64,000 bases of DNA, taken from Lamellibrachia satsuma. Taxonomy: Eukaryota; Annelida; Polychaeta; Sabellida; Siboglinidae. Within the stretch, counting starts at the first letter, position 1. Every line of letters starts with the position of its first letter. A program made the position numbers and the translations under genes. Of the stretch, positions 28,070 to 39,428 are shown piece after piece. The notes below the pieces were generated by a model. It worked only from the letters and a program-made list of their open reading frames with translations. It was not told the DNA's origin and did not search any database. The stretch is from the NCBI GenBank assembly GCA_033239005.1, contig BSQZ01000030.1, positions 186,001 through 250,000 on the forward strand. The letters run 5' to 3'.

Positions 28070-28900
28070 GGTCTGAGAAATGGCAGATGCTGTTCAATTT
28101 TGGGAAATGTAAATGCCTACATACAGGACATGGGAACTTGAATGTAAACTATAAAATGGGAGCTACTGTTCTTGGTACTACTGTAAAAGAAAAGGACTTA
28201 GGAGTTACAATAAGCGCTGATATGAAAGTTTCAGAGCAGTGTGGTATTGCAGCTTCAAAGGGTAATCAAATTCTTGGATTGATTAGAAGAAACATAACAT
28301 ACAAGGGAAAAAAGTTAATTATACCTCTTTATAAAGCAATAGTTAGACCTCATTTAGAATACTGTATACAAGCATGGAGACCATATCGTAAGAAGGATAT
28401 AGATACGCTTGAACGCATACAAAGGAGAGCAACTAAAATGATTCCAGAACTTAGAGACCTTAGTTATGAAGAACGCCTGAAAGAATGTGGTTTAACAACT
28501 CTAGAGACAAGGAGGTTAAGAGGAGATCAGATTGAAGTTTTTAAGATATTGAATGGGTATGAAAATATTGATAGAAATATGTTTTTCTCACTCAAGAAGG
28601 ATAGCAGAACTAGAGGACATGAGGTGGGATTAGTAAAGGATCAATGTAGATTGGACATCAGGAAGCACTCGTTCTCACAGAGGACAGTAAATGAATGGAA
28701 CAAACTGTCTACAGATTGTGTAACTGCTAGCAGCGTGAATATGTTTAAAAACAAGGTTGACACATATATCAGAAGGGCGGGTTATAAGTAGGTGAACATT
28801 GTTGGACTCTCGATAAGCCAATGGCTTCCTTGTCCACTTGCCATCTGGGCCTTTGGCTTGGATGGCAAATCTTGTTAAATCTTGTTAAATCTTGTTAACC
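28070..28900 (+). mobile_element. CR1/Rex1-like LINE, 5'-truncated, intact ORF2 C-terminus
   Basis: The frame is open from about 28072 to the stop at 28789. It encodes the region after the RT catalytic box: EKWQMLFNFGKCKCLHTGHG, then KEKDLGVTISADMKVSEQCG, RPHLEYCIQAWRPY, LERIQRRATKMIPELRDL, and a terminal SVNMFKNKVDTYIRRAGYK. The 3' tail contains GCCAATGGCTTCCTTGTCCA and ends in a short terminal repeat (AATCTTGTT)n at about 28868-28898, as CR1-type elements do. No stop interrupts the remaining frame, so this is the youngest-looking copy of the family here. It is inserted in a 60-bp repeat, since CTAAGTGACCTTT occurs on both sides. Confidence 0.88.
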
Positions 28901-28909
28901 CAATCTCCC

Positions 28910-29050
28910 ACCTGTTCTTATAGTAAAGGGAGCTTACAAGAGCAATATACTAAGTCATCTTTGACAAGCCAATATCCCACCTGTTCTTTAAGTAGGAGCC
29001 TACAAGAGAAACACTAAGTGACCTTTCACAAGCCAATCTCCCACCCGTTC
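28910..29050. repeat. About 62-bp tandem repeat interrupted by the LINE
   Basis: Units contain CAATCTCCCACCTGTTCTT and CTTACAAGAGMAAYACTAAG, TGACCTTTCACAAGC. The fragment left of the LINE (28053-28068) carries the matching ACTAAGTGACCTTTTA, so the LINE landed inside this repeat. Confidence 0.75.
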
Positions 29051-29214
29051 CTCATGTATCTGTCTGTTTTGTCCCTGGTTGACTCGGGGTCGACAATGAA
29101 TGACTTGAATGTGTCCGATGCTCCTGGTACTGGGCAGTCAAGTCATCAGCTGACAGAAAACCCCCGGTCAGCATCTTGTCACTGGTCTGGGCTGTGAGAG
29201 CAAGAATCACTTTA

Positions 29215-29930
29215 CCCTTCAAGTAAGTTGTAATGTCTGTGTAAAGACTGACTGGGCTGTGAGTACAACAATCACTCTACACTTCAAGTAAGCTGTAATG
29301 TCTGTGTAAAGACTGACTGGGCTGTGAGTACAACAATCACTCTACACTTCAAGTAAGCTGTAATGTCTGTGTAAAGACTGACTGGGCTGTGAGTACAACA
29401 ATCACTCTACACTTCAAGTAAGCTGTAATGTCTGTGTAAAGACTGACTGGGCTGTGAGTACAACAATCACTCTACACTTCAAGTAAGCTGTAATGTCTGT
29501 GTAAAGACTGACTGGGTTGTGAGTACAACAATCACTCTACACTTCAAGTAAGCTGTAATGTCTGTGTAAAGACTGACTGGGCTGTGAGTACAACAATCAC
29601 TCTACACTTCAAGTAAGCTGTAATGTCTGTGTAAAGACTGACTGGGCTGTGAGTACAACAATCACTCTACACTTCAAGTAAACTGTAATGTATGTGTAAA
29701 GACTGACTGGGCTGTGAGTACAACAATCACTCTACACTTCAAGTAAACTGTAATGTATGTGTAAAGACTGACTGGGCTGTGAGTAAAACAATCACTCTAC
29801 ACTTCAAGTAAACCGTAATGTATGTGTAAAGACTAACTGGGCTGTGAGTACAACAATCAGTCTACACTTCAAGTAAGCTGTAATGTCTGTGTAAAGACTG
29901 ACTGGGCTATGAGTGCAATAATCAGCATGA
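29215..29930. repeat. 65-bp minisatellite, about 11 copies
   Basis: Unit includes TGTGTAAAGACTGACTGGGC, TGTGAGTACAACAATCACTC and TACACTTCAAGTAAGCTGTA. Copies 1-7 are nearly identical. The last four carry GTAAACTG and TATGTGT variants. Confidence 0.96.
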
Positions 29931-31262
29931 GCCAAGAACTTACACACGCTGTCGATGTTCTCAACCTTGGGTGGTTTGTCCCAGATGACACCAACGCCAT
30001 CCTGTCGTGACATCTTTACTGCTGGTACGTCAGTTCTTGTGTCATCGAATGGCTCCATGTCGTCCATTGATGTAGTCATGTTGTCTACATTTGGCGACTC
30101 AGTTTTGATGGTGACACCTGGAACGATGACATCAAGTCTATACAGGCAATACATATCAGTAAAAGTGTTGTAGTTTGGTCATTGTAATATTTTACAGAAA
30201 TTACTTGGTCATTGTAATATTTGACAGAAATTACAAAACAACTTGACTTATCAAGCAGCTTTCTGTCAGTAAAAAAAGAATTTTCTCACCATTTAAGACA
30301 ATCTGTTTTCCAGAACAAAGAACGATGCTTTAGCAGTTAATATAGAAGTATTTCCTTGTTATAAACAACCATTTGTCTTAAAGAATTGAGAATGGTTGAA
30401 CTGGCAGGTTAATGTTGAAGTATTTCACTGACAAGCAGAGATTTCAGAGAATGGAGAAAGGATGCAATGGCAGTTAAATGTAGTAGAATACATATTACCT
30501 TTCTCTCACTGTCAGCTGTAGTTGCGACTATGACTGCTTACTTATAGTTCACAATAAGTCCTCTCCAGATTGGTCTTTCATTGGCAACTAAGTACAACTG
30601 CTTTTTCCTGCAAGTTTCCATTTACTATGTCTTTGAATATAAGTTTGGGGTGACCTCTGTTTCTAGTACCCTCTGACAGTTGGGAGTGCTGAAGAAAACC
30701 ACACTTCCATAAACAACTGGAACATATTAAAGAGTAATGATGTGAGTCTGACTTTGCGATGAGTTGGTTGTATTTAGTCCAGCATCGTTGACACACACCA
30801 ACGTCACATTGTAGGTGTGGTTCTCAAACAGCAAGCCTTCTAGCGAAGTGTTGCTCACAAATGACTCAGCTCCAATGTTGACAAAGGGCTGCACATCAGT
30901 GCCACCTGGTGACCTGCCAATACACCACCATGTTTCGACCACCTACACTAAGATAGCCGATAGTCCTGAGAGTCAATTATAGTTTTGTGAGTTACCAAGT
31001 TATTAATAAATGAAGATGAAAATGACTTATAGCATGTGTACTGGACAGAGAAACATAATTGGGGAAACTGAACAAAAATTTTCAGAATAAATACTCAATT
31101 GTATAAATATTCTAATATTATTGAAAGCAATGTACATTACTTATGGTTATTATTTGTTGTGATATTCTATTATATATTGGTTACTTGACCCCAGCTTTTA
31201 ACACAACATATCTTACTTTTGAATGAATCTATGCAGGCTGGGTAGTTTCAATCAAATGAAGC

Positions 31263-31336
<74 letters not shown>
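31263..31336. repeat. (GA)n microsatellite
   Basis: A pure GA tract of about 74 bases directly before the tRNA-like head of a SINE. Confidence 0.97.
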
Positions 31337-31337
<1 letters not shown>

Positions 31338-31340
<3 letters not shown>

Positions 31341-31735
31341 CGGTAGTGTAGTGGCAAGCACATCTGCTTTACACGACTGAGTTCTCTGTTCAAGACCAGG
31401 ACCAGGCAAGGATGTTTGGTGCAAAAAACTAGTCCTCAACATTGGGGACTGTGTATCTCTCGTGACTGGGATGATCACGTTAATATTGGTCCCGTCTCAT
31501 TTAATTGGGGATATAAAAGAACCATTGAGGACAACATGCACCCTGGCAGCGACCACCCTCAATGTCAGCATATAAAAAGGTCGGCTTGGCGATATTGTTC
31601 TGAAAAAGGGTGGCTAGTTGAATGAGGCCGCGTGACAACATAAAATTGTAGTAACCACAACATACAGACTAGTTAGTTAATAGAATGTTGCCAAGTGCTG
31701 GAAACTACAACCATATAAATAAACAAACAAACACA
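31338..31735 (+). mobile_element. tRNA-derived SINE with (AAAC)n tail
   Basis: The tRNA-like head carries an A-box-like TAGTGTAGTGGCAAGCACA and a B box (TCTGTTCAAGACCAGG). An unrelated body of about 250 bases follows, ending in ATAAATAAACAAACAAACAC. The body differs from the SINE at 806, so this is a second family. Confidence 0.65.
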
Positions 31736-32644
31736 CGATACACTACCTGGCTCTCTCCCTCTCGACCACTTCATAGTAGATGATTAGATGGCAATGGACG
31801 AGTTGTCTCCCTGTAAGGTCGTGGGCTCGGACTTACTCCAGGAGAAATCAATATGGAATATCACCTGAATGACAGGTGGTGTCGTATCAATGTAGACCCC
31901 AGTTGAAGACACTGTCACGGAACCCAGTAACAGCCTTGACAGTCACAAAGTACGGCTGCAGGAGACTCTCATTGCTGTGTCTCATCAGCCTGACAGTATG
32001 GTGTACAGACAACTTGATCACATACACTCCTGCAGGGAAGACAAGGTCGGCTGATCTGAAACACAGGACAGTCAGGATTTTGGTAACTAGGTCTGATCTG
32101 ACACACCACCACAGTCAGATGAGGACAGTCATGACTTTGGTAATCAGGATCAAGAGTTGACCTGATCTGAAACACCATCAGTCAAATTATGAGGACAGTC
32201 ATGATTTTGATAATCAGGATCTAGATAGAAACATCACCACACTGTCAGATGATGAGGACAGTCAGGGCTTTGCTAATCAGGATCCAGAGAGAGAGATCAT
32301 ATTTACTGTTGCGTAGATATATCTTGTTGATGAATTACGTAGGAATGCTGACTGAATTTATTTTAGAAAAAAAAACATATAGGTTTATATTTATATGCAA
32401 TACAGCGTGATATATCTAAACACTTGATAAGTCTGAATTACCTTGTGGAACACGACTACACCATGAGAATAGGCAGTTGTTCCAATGGCTGCCTGGAATC
32501 AAACTACTGGGTGAGAGCTTCCTTGGAATGTGGCTCCAAAATGACACAGCTGAGTGGACGAGGGAGGAAACTTGCAAGTCACATCAACCGAGGTTAAACA
32601 GTTCCACATCAACAGAGGTGAGGCCAACTTGAACTCCCAGTTCT

Positions 32645-32860
32645 CCTGCAAAGCAACACAGACGTCACACACAAGACAATAAACACTGTGTCTGACAATG
32701 ACAGCAAAACAGACGTCACACACAACAACAACAACCATTGTGTCTGACAATGACAGCAACACAGACACCACACATAAGACAACAACCACTGTGTCTGACA
32801 ATGACAGCAACAGAAACGTCACACACAAGACAGCAATCACTGTGGCTGACAATGACAGTG
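32645..32860. repeat. About 56-bp tandem repeat, 4 copies
   Basis: Units contain CAGACGTCACACACAAGACA and CACTGTGTCTGACAATGACA, of slightly variable length. Confidence 0.85.
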
Positions 32861-32869
32861 CCACCTGGC

Positions 32870-33985
32870 CTTGACCCTTGCCATTACTGCCAACACCTGC
32901 ATGTTAGGGTCACAGTAAGTCTATTGTTATTTCATAAAAGTTGTTGCAAATAAGAAATACATTTGCTTTGTTTGATCCAAAAAATTTTTTAATATGCAAT
33001 ACTGAATATTGTACTGATGATATCAACATTACAATACACACATTTCCATTCCTTATTAATTACTTAATGTGAGACATGGTCTAAAATCATTTTTTATGTC
33101 TGATAATTAAGGAGAAACATGAAAATAATCCTGCTGGTTTAATTTGATTCCACTATTTATGTCACTTAAAAGAAATGATTTAAGGCGTCGCTTCGGTCTA
33201 AAGACATTTTATTTTCTTATTTCATTATCACTGAACCTACAGAGCTGAAACTTTCAGAGATTGCAAGTGCAGGTAACAGTAATGCTGTGAATTTTTTTCA
33301 GAAAGTTTCGTACAGATTTTCCCACGGTAGGCAGCCATCTTGGATTGAATGTTGTGTGTGACTTATATCAGTAACCATTGGGTTTAACGGGCTCAAATGT
33401 TGTGTGTAGTTACTCCACATAACCCTAATGAAAACAGTCAGTTGATTTTCCCAGTTTTCAAAAACTTTTTTTAAGGATTTTGTTTACATCTGAATGTATT
33501 TTTTCATCATGAAATTTTACATTGATGGTTCGTTATATAAAATATAGGTAATGTTTTCTAAAAAGTTACTACATAGTTTTCAAGAGTATACTATCAAGAA
33601 ACACTGTGGAAAGTTTCAAGCAATTCTGTCAAACAATAGCCAAGATAAGTGACACGGGATGCAGTAGGTGTGAGGGAAAACATGTTTTTGAGAAAATCGC
33701 GTTCAAAGTTTATGTACATTGGCACATACATTTCAACATCTGAAAAGCAACCTAGATGATTGAAACTTTGCATACACATTACTGAATGTATAATTTATCA
33801 AAAGGCAAAGTTCAGAGTCATTGGCATTGTAAAATAATAAAAATATATCACAAACTAAGCAACTTATCACAATAAATGTACCAAACAGAAAAACGTCTGG
33901 AAAATAGCACACCAGTCCATAGTTCATACAGATAAAGTTTACTTGAGCATATGTAAAGTTCACTGGAGCATATGTAAAGGTCACT
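32870..33985. other. Gene-free stretch
   Basis: AT-rich, with no recognised gene, RNA or transposon. At 33930-33990 a short phrase (GGAGCATATGTAAAG) is repeated three times next to the transposase pseudogene. Confidence 0.5.
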
Positions 33986-33989
33986 GGAG

Positions 33990-35720
33990 CACAGCAAAAT
34001 CCCTAAAACGCCCCAGGTGCATAGGTGGAGGCATCTCGAGCCATTGTTCGAGCAACCTTTCATGCCCGACGGGCCTCCATCGTGCTGGCCTGCACTTGCC
34101 GCACATACTCTCGCAACCGACGACTGTCTGCCTCTGCAGCTGACACTTTCAGTCGACTGCCACACTGCAGCCCCATTATTGCATAGCTGCGCATCACCGT
34201 CGAACCAATCCCCTGATTGAATTCCGCAATCACCAAACAGGTTGCAGCACAAACACGCATCAGGCCAACGAAGCCTGTCTTTGGACATTTGAGCCACACC
34301 TTCGAGTGCAGGCGTTCTGCGTCTTGCCCTGCAAGCAGCGATCCAGCAGGTCAGGATGGCCGAGACGGACGTACACCTCCTTGACCTTCTCTGCAACGTC
34401 CTTTGCTAAGGGTGTGCCAACTTTGTCCCGGTGGTAGCCTGGCTCCTCTCCCTTTGCCAGTGCCCGCTGGAAGAAGCACCAGCTGTTGCGGCCAATGGGG
34501 CAGTGGTTGTGGTGGGGTTCCTCATCGGTGGACGCCGCATGGAAGAAAGACGCGAAGACTGCACTCCGCATCGCGTCCTTGTCACCCGTGCAGCTCCGAA
34601 TTGCCTTTCCATAATACAGTGTCAGCTTGTTGATGGCTGCCAGGGTGAGCTTTCCGTGCCCGCGTCCACCGAGAGTCACTCCAGTCTTCTTGGTGTCCTT
34701 GGTGAGGTTACGCAGTGCCGTCCCCATTCGCTTTGCCAAATGGCTGATGCACTCCTCCTTGCAGATGTCCACACCTGCGCCATACACCTTCAAGTCACAC
34801 ATATGTTTGTAGGTGCTAGAGTCTCCATCTGACAACATTGTCGTGTAGCGGAAGTTGTGCTTCCCGAGAGAGTTGTTCCACAGAATCTCTGCAGCCGTTT
34901 TCTCCATTGCTTTGGAAGACCCGGTATAGTCGTCAGTGTCCGGCCTCCATAGCGGGACGCTGCGCATGCACAGCGCTGGCAGTAGAGCGACAGGATGGTG
35001 AAGTCGATCACCAGTCCTGTCACCACCTTCACGACGCATCCGATGCCATACATAGACCTGTGGCCCCGGGTCATCCAGGAACCATCGAAACTGACCATGA
35101 GGTCCATGACACCGGATTCGTCAATGGAGGGGTCAAGATCTTTGTACACTCTGCGCACGATCTGGGCAGACTCGCACATAACATCGTTCGCAACACGCAT
35201 ACTTGCATTGGTAATTGCTGTCTCATGTGTGATGTAGGTCGTGTGGTGCATCACAGGCATGTCAATGTAGCGGCAGAATTTCACAAGTCCCGAATATCCG
35301 ACACCCATGTCCATCGTTGCAGACACAGCTGATCTCACCACGACAAACGGGACATTCGTCGCCTGAGTCCCATCGATACGGTCTGATGACAGAGTTGCAT
35401 TGATGACCTTGTCGCAACTGGTGCAGACAGTCTCGAGGCCACACACTATGCCGAGGGTGCGGTCGACAGCTCGGATGGGAGTGTACGCTTCCTACACAAG
35501 GTGCATGGCAGGTTCGCGACAAATGATGGCAACACGGCGCAACGTACAAGTACTGTTGACAGATCTCCATCAGCATCTGTCTCATCCTCAACCAGGAAGC
35601 GTGGGACACCTATCTCCTCCAGAAGATCTGCATAATCAAACTTCTGTTCAGTGGCAGACAGTCTCCGAGATGTTGATGGCCGCCTTGAAGCCTGGAAAAA
35701 AATACACAATCTAAATGTAT
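33990..35720 (-). pseudogene. Mutator-like transposase, frameshifted
   Basis: Minus-strand pieces in three frames align end to end with the Mutator-like transposase family of invertebrates. First is an N-terminal cysteine region (LPCTLCRKRTLPSEL, then LETVCTSCDKVI, about 35530-35400). Then comes the core with VSFDGSWMTRGHRSMYGIGC (about 35095-35040) and VVKVVTGLVIDFTILSLYC. After a shift near 34990 comes RYTTMLSDGDSSTYKHMCDL (about 34850) and CKEECISHLAKRMGTALRNL, then EEPHHNHCPIGRNSWCFFQR (about 34510). A second shift near 34300 leads to the C-terminal part. The two conserved aspartates (SFDG, LSDGD) are present, but the two shifts at about 35000 and 34300, plus one near 35446, disrupt the ORF. 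An acceptor-like TTTTTTTCCAG precedes the first piece at 35698. Base composition is much more GC-rich than the flanks, as expected for a recently arrived or formerly coding element. Confidence 0.85.
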
Positions 35721-35879
35721 TTCATGAACAAAAAAGTATCCGAGACATGTTCAACAACATGCGCATGTGTGTATATAGGCTATGTATACGATAATTATCA
35801 AGGCAAGTTGAGGTCTGAATGCCCATCCTCCGCAACCTTTCATCTAAGGAACACAAAGCCATCCACTTGCCTGATCTCC

Positions 35880-36285
35880 TTACCTTCCAAACTGATGGTC
35901 AGCTCCTCTCTCTGCCTCCAACACTTCCTGTAGTTCTTGTTTGTTCTCTGCTATTTTGGCCAAATCGTCTGCATACACCATCTTCCTGAGAAGGTCCGCA
36001 AATCCCATTGCCAATCTCCCATGCATCTCCAACCATTTCTCTACCAGCTGTATTAATGCAAACATCCCATCAGTCGTTCCTTTTCCCTTTCTGAATCCCT
36101 GTTGTTCTTCCCCGAATTCTTGCTCTACTCTCTTTCTGATCCTCCCATCCAAGGTCCTCTCTAGCAGCTTCATGATGTGACTTAGAAATGTGATGCCTCT
36201 GTATTTCCCAGGTCTTGCGCATCTCCCTTCTTCTAAAATATTGGGACAATTAGCCCTGTTCGCTACTCGTCTGGTACGTTACCTT
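35880..36285 (-). mobile_element. LINE reverse transcriptase fragment with internal deletion
   Basis: Minus strand: MKLLERTLDGRIRKRVEQEF, EEQQGFRKGKGTTDGMFALI, then MGFADLLRKMVYADDLAKIA. In intact relatives well over 100 residues, including the RQGSALSP motif, separate the motif-A region from YADD. Here they are fused, showing an internal deletion. Upstream codons (near 36250) are out of frame. Confidence 0.8.
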
Positions 36286-37464
36286 TCCTCATACATGTAT
36301 TCACTACAGACAAACCAATATACACTTCTTTATAGGTTAGATAGAGTACACAGAATATGTAGTTTTCAATGTTTGCATACACATATTGAAAACTAAAACT
36401 GATTGAGTGTTATTGTTTCTGCATCCTACCTACACAAATGCAGAAGTTCCTTCTGAGTATGAAGGGCAGAGACCATAGTGGAAACAGTATCACACCCCTC
36501 AGTGTCTATATCACCCCCAAAACAATCTCCCTGAAATACTCAACATTTTAGTCTACAGTTTTTTTTGTGGTTTACTACAACCAGTGTCATCCGCAAATTT
36601 TAAAACTAAGGACGGGGTAGGGATAGTAGGGATAGGCCAAACATGGGAACCCCTTCAACGGAGTCCCACGTAGGGAATTTACGCCACAATGTTTTTAGGA
36701 AGTAATAGCAGACACTGCGGATTCCGTGTGTCCAGATCAGATACGTCAGCAACAAGAAATCCAGTTGACTTGACCATTGAACAGACGGTCAATCGCCATG
36801 CGAAGGCATCATTGGATTCAGCAGAAAGTATCCAGCCTACTACCGACGGTGTACGGCCAGATATGCCAGAATAGGCTACGTAGAAACAACATTGGAGATG
36901 GCAGATATGACACATTCCGAAGACACGGCACACAAAGACCTTCGGTCATCCAGAGATCAGACGTGGCGAGAAAGATCTTCAGACACTGATAACTGCTTTC
37001 CATAATTTCATAAATCCATTTGAAGTTGAGGGCAAGGAAAATCTGTTTTGCATTTCTTCTGGCGCATGAGCCCAAGCTGAAATTACGAATGAGATATTGA
37101 ATGCTGAAGCAGTTGACAAAGAAGCATTCAAAACCTTTATCCAGAAGAGGCTTGTTGCCAAAACACTCAAATTCCAAGCATCTCTTCCAAGGCAGTCCTT
37201 AAAAATCGTTTGGTTCTCTTGAAAAGACCAATAAACTAAAGTCCTCGAACACAGTCCAAATATCAACACAACGGAATCTCTTTGGACAGCTGCTAATTCT
37301 CTCTGAAGACAACAACCTTAGTTTACAGAAGGTACTGCAATATCCACATGGCTACACTTTAGCTACACCGGATGGGCTTCCAGTAAAGACAGAGAAGGCC
37401 AAACTGATGCACCAGCTTGAGACGATGCCGCGCTGGTTCACCCTCCTTGCCTTGACGACTTGGG

Positions 37465-38830
37465 CGCATACGTAGTTGACGGGAACGCCCTACTGCAGAC
37501 ACTGCTCTGTCTCAGACATACGTAGTTGACGGGAACGCCATACTGCACTCACTGCCCTGTCTCTGACATACGTAGTTGACGGGAACACCCTACTGCACTC
37601 ACTGCTCTGTCTCAGACATACGTAGTTGACGGGAACACCCTACTGCACTAACTGCTCTGTCTCTGACATACGTAGTTGACGGGAACACCCTACTGCACTC
37701 ACTGCTCTGTCTCAGACATACGTAGTTGACGGGAACACCCTACTGCACTCACTGCCCTGTCTCAGACATACTGTAGTTGACGGGAACACCCTACTGCACT
37801 CACTGCTCTGTCTCAGACATACTGTAGTTGACGGGAACACCCTACTGCACTCACTGCTCTGTCTCAGACATACTGTAGTTGACGGGAACACCCTACTGCA
37901 CTCACTGCTCTGTCTCAGACATACGTAGTTGACGGGAACGCCCTACTGCACTCACTGCCCTGTCTCAGACATACTGTAGTTGACGGGAACACCCTACTGC
38001 ACTCACTGCTCTGTCTCTGACATATGTAGTTGACGGGAACGCCCTACTGCACTCACTGCCCTGTCTCAGACATACTGTAGTTGACGGGAACACCCTACTG
38101 CACTCACTGCCCTGTCTCTGACATACGTAGTTGACGGGAACACCTTACTGCACTCACTGCTCTGTCTCTGACATATGTAGTTGACGGGAACACCCTACTG
38201 CACTCACTGCTCTGTCTCTGACATATGTAGTTGACGGGAACGCCCTACTGCACTCACTGCCCTGTCTCAGACATACTGTAGTTGACGGGAACACCCTACT
38301 GCACTCACTGCCCTGTCTCTGACATACGTAGTTGACGGGAACACCCTACTGCACTCACTGCCCTGTCTCTGACATACGTAGTTGACGGGAACACCCTACT
38401 GCACTCACTGCCCTGTCTCTGACATACGTAGTTGACGGGAACACCCTACTGCACTCACTGCTCTGTCTCAGACATACGTATATGACGGGAACACCCTACT
38501 GCACTCACTGCCCTGTCTCAGACATACGTAGTTGACGTAAACACCCTACTGCATTCACTGCCCTGTCTTAGACATACGTAGTTGACGGGAACACCCTACT
38601 GCACTCACTGCCCTGTCTCTGACATACGTAGTTGACGGGGACACTCACTGCCCTGTCTCTGACATACGTAGTTGACGGGAACACCCTACTGCACTCACTG
38701 CCCTGTCTCTGACATACGTAGTTGACAGGAACACCCTACTGCACTCACTGCTCTGTCTCAGACATACGTAGTTGACGGGAACACCCTACTGCAGCACTCA
38801 CTGCACTCACTGCTCTGTCTCAGACATTTG
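37465..38830. repeat. 50/51-bp minisatellite, about 27 copies, derived from coding sequence
   Basis: Unit CATACGTAGTTGACGGGAAC, ACCCTACTGCACTCACTGCT, CTGTCTCAGA. Two length classes alternate: CATACGTAG (50 bp) and CATACTGTAG (51 bp). The first unit still reads, in frame with the surrounding pseudogene, as YVVDGNALLQTLLCLRH. The array therefore grew out of the codons of a conserved motif. One unit near 38640 is deleted to about 32 bp. Confidence 0.95.
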
Positions 38831-39164
38831 GAGAGTTGTCTAAGAAATTGTTCAGCTGCCCAAATTGAAGAGGGTAGATTTTATGAACGACACCTACTAG
38901 GACAACTCAATCAAGTCAGCTGAAAGAAGACAATGAGGAACTTCGGATGCATACCTCGTTAAATGCACATCAACAAAACTGCCAAAAGAATGGAAATCAT
39001 TCCTATCAAACATTGACAACAAGGCAAATTTTATCAGGCTTCTGCTCTCAGAGTGCAAAAGGTAAAGTATGCTGCACAACTCCAAGGTCGTCAGATCTTC
39101 TTTGTCTGCGGAGACAGCTGTATATCTCATTGACATCAGCTGATGGCATCACTGTAGAAAGTTC

Positions 39165-39428
39165 TCCCATCCCAGCACTCTCCCCGTCCCAGCACTCTCC
39201 CCATCCCAGCACTCTCCCCGTCCCAGCACTCTCCCCGTCCCAGCGCTCTCCCCGTCCCAGTGCTCTCCCCGTCCCAGCGCTCTCCCCGTCCCAGCACTCT
39301 CCCCGTCCCAGCACCCTCCCCTTCCCAGCACTCTCCTCGTCCTAGCACTCTCCCCGTCCCAGCACTCTCCCTGTCCCAGCACTCTCCCCGTCCCAGCACT
39401 CTCCCCGTCCCAGCACTCTCCTCGTCTC
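39165..39428. repeat. 15-bp minisatellite, about 17 copies, derived from coding sequence
   Basis: Unit CCCAGCACTCTCCCC with a GT/AT/TT link. Both strands are open (PSTLPVPAL, GRGECWDGESA), which is an artefact. It sits exactly before the SSQEEADRRI codons of the surrounding pseudogene, and the last unit (GCACTCTCCTCGTCTCAG) merges into them. Confidence 0.93.

Larger units (their letters stand above)
29944..32055 (-). pseudogene. Exons of an extracellular FN3-like repeat protein, probably broken
   Basis: Three minus-strand pieces look like spliced exons. 32055-31865 follows a TTTCAG acceptor and encodes PAGVYVIKLSVHHTVRLM and PYFVTVKAVTG, then, one base out of frame, STGVYIDTTPPVIQ before a GT donor. 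About 30945-30735 follows GTGTAG and encodes WWCIGRSPGGTDVQPFVNIG and TYNVTLVCVNDAGLNTT. 30117-29944 follows TTCCAG and ends at a GTAAGT donor. The motifs (W-IGxxPGGxDVxPF, YxVTVxAxNxAGL, GVxIDTTPP) are those of tandem FN3-like modules in large secreted or membrane proteins of marine invertebrates. A one-base frameshift in the first exon, the inserted SINE and GA tract, and missing neighbouring exons suggest a pseudogene or a fragment. A real gene with an assembly error remains possible. Confidence 0.5.
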
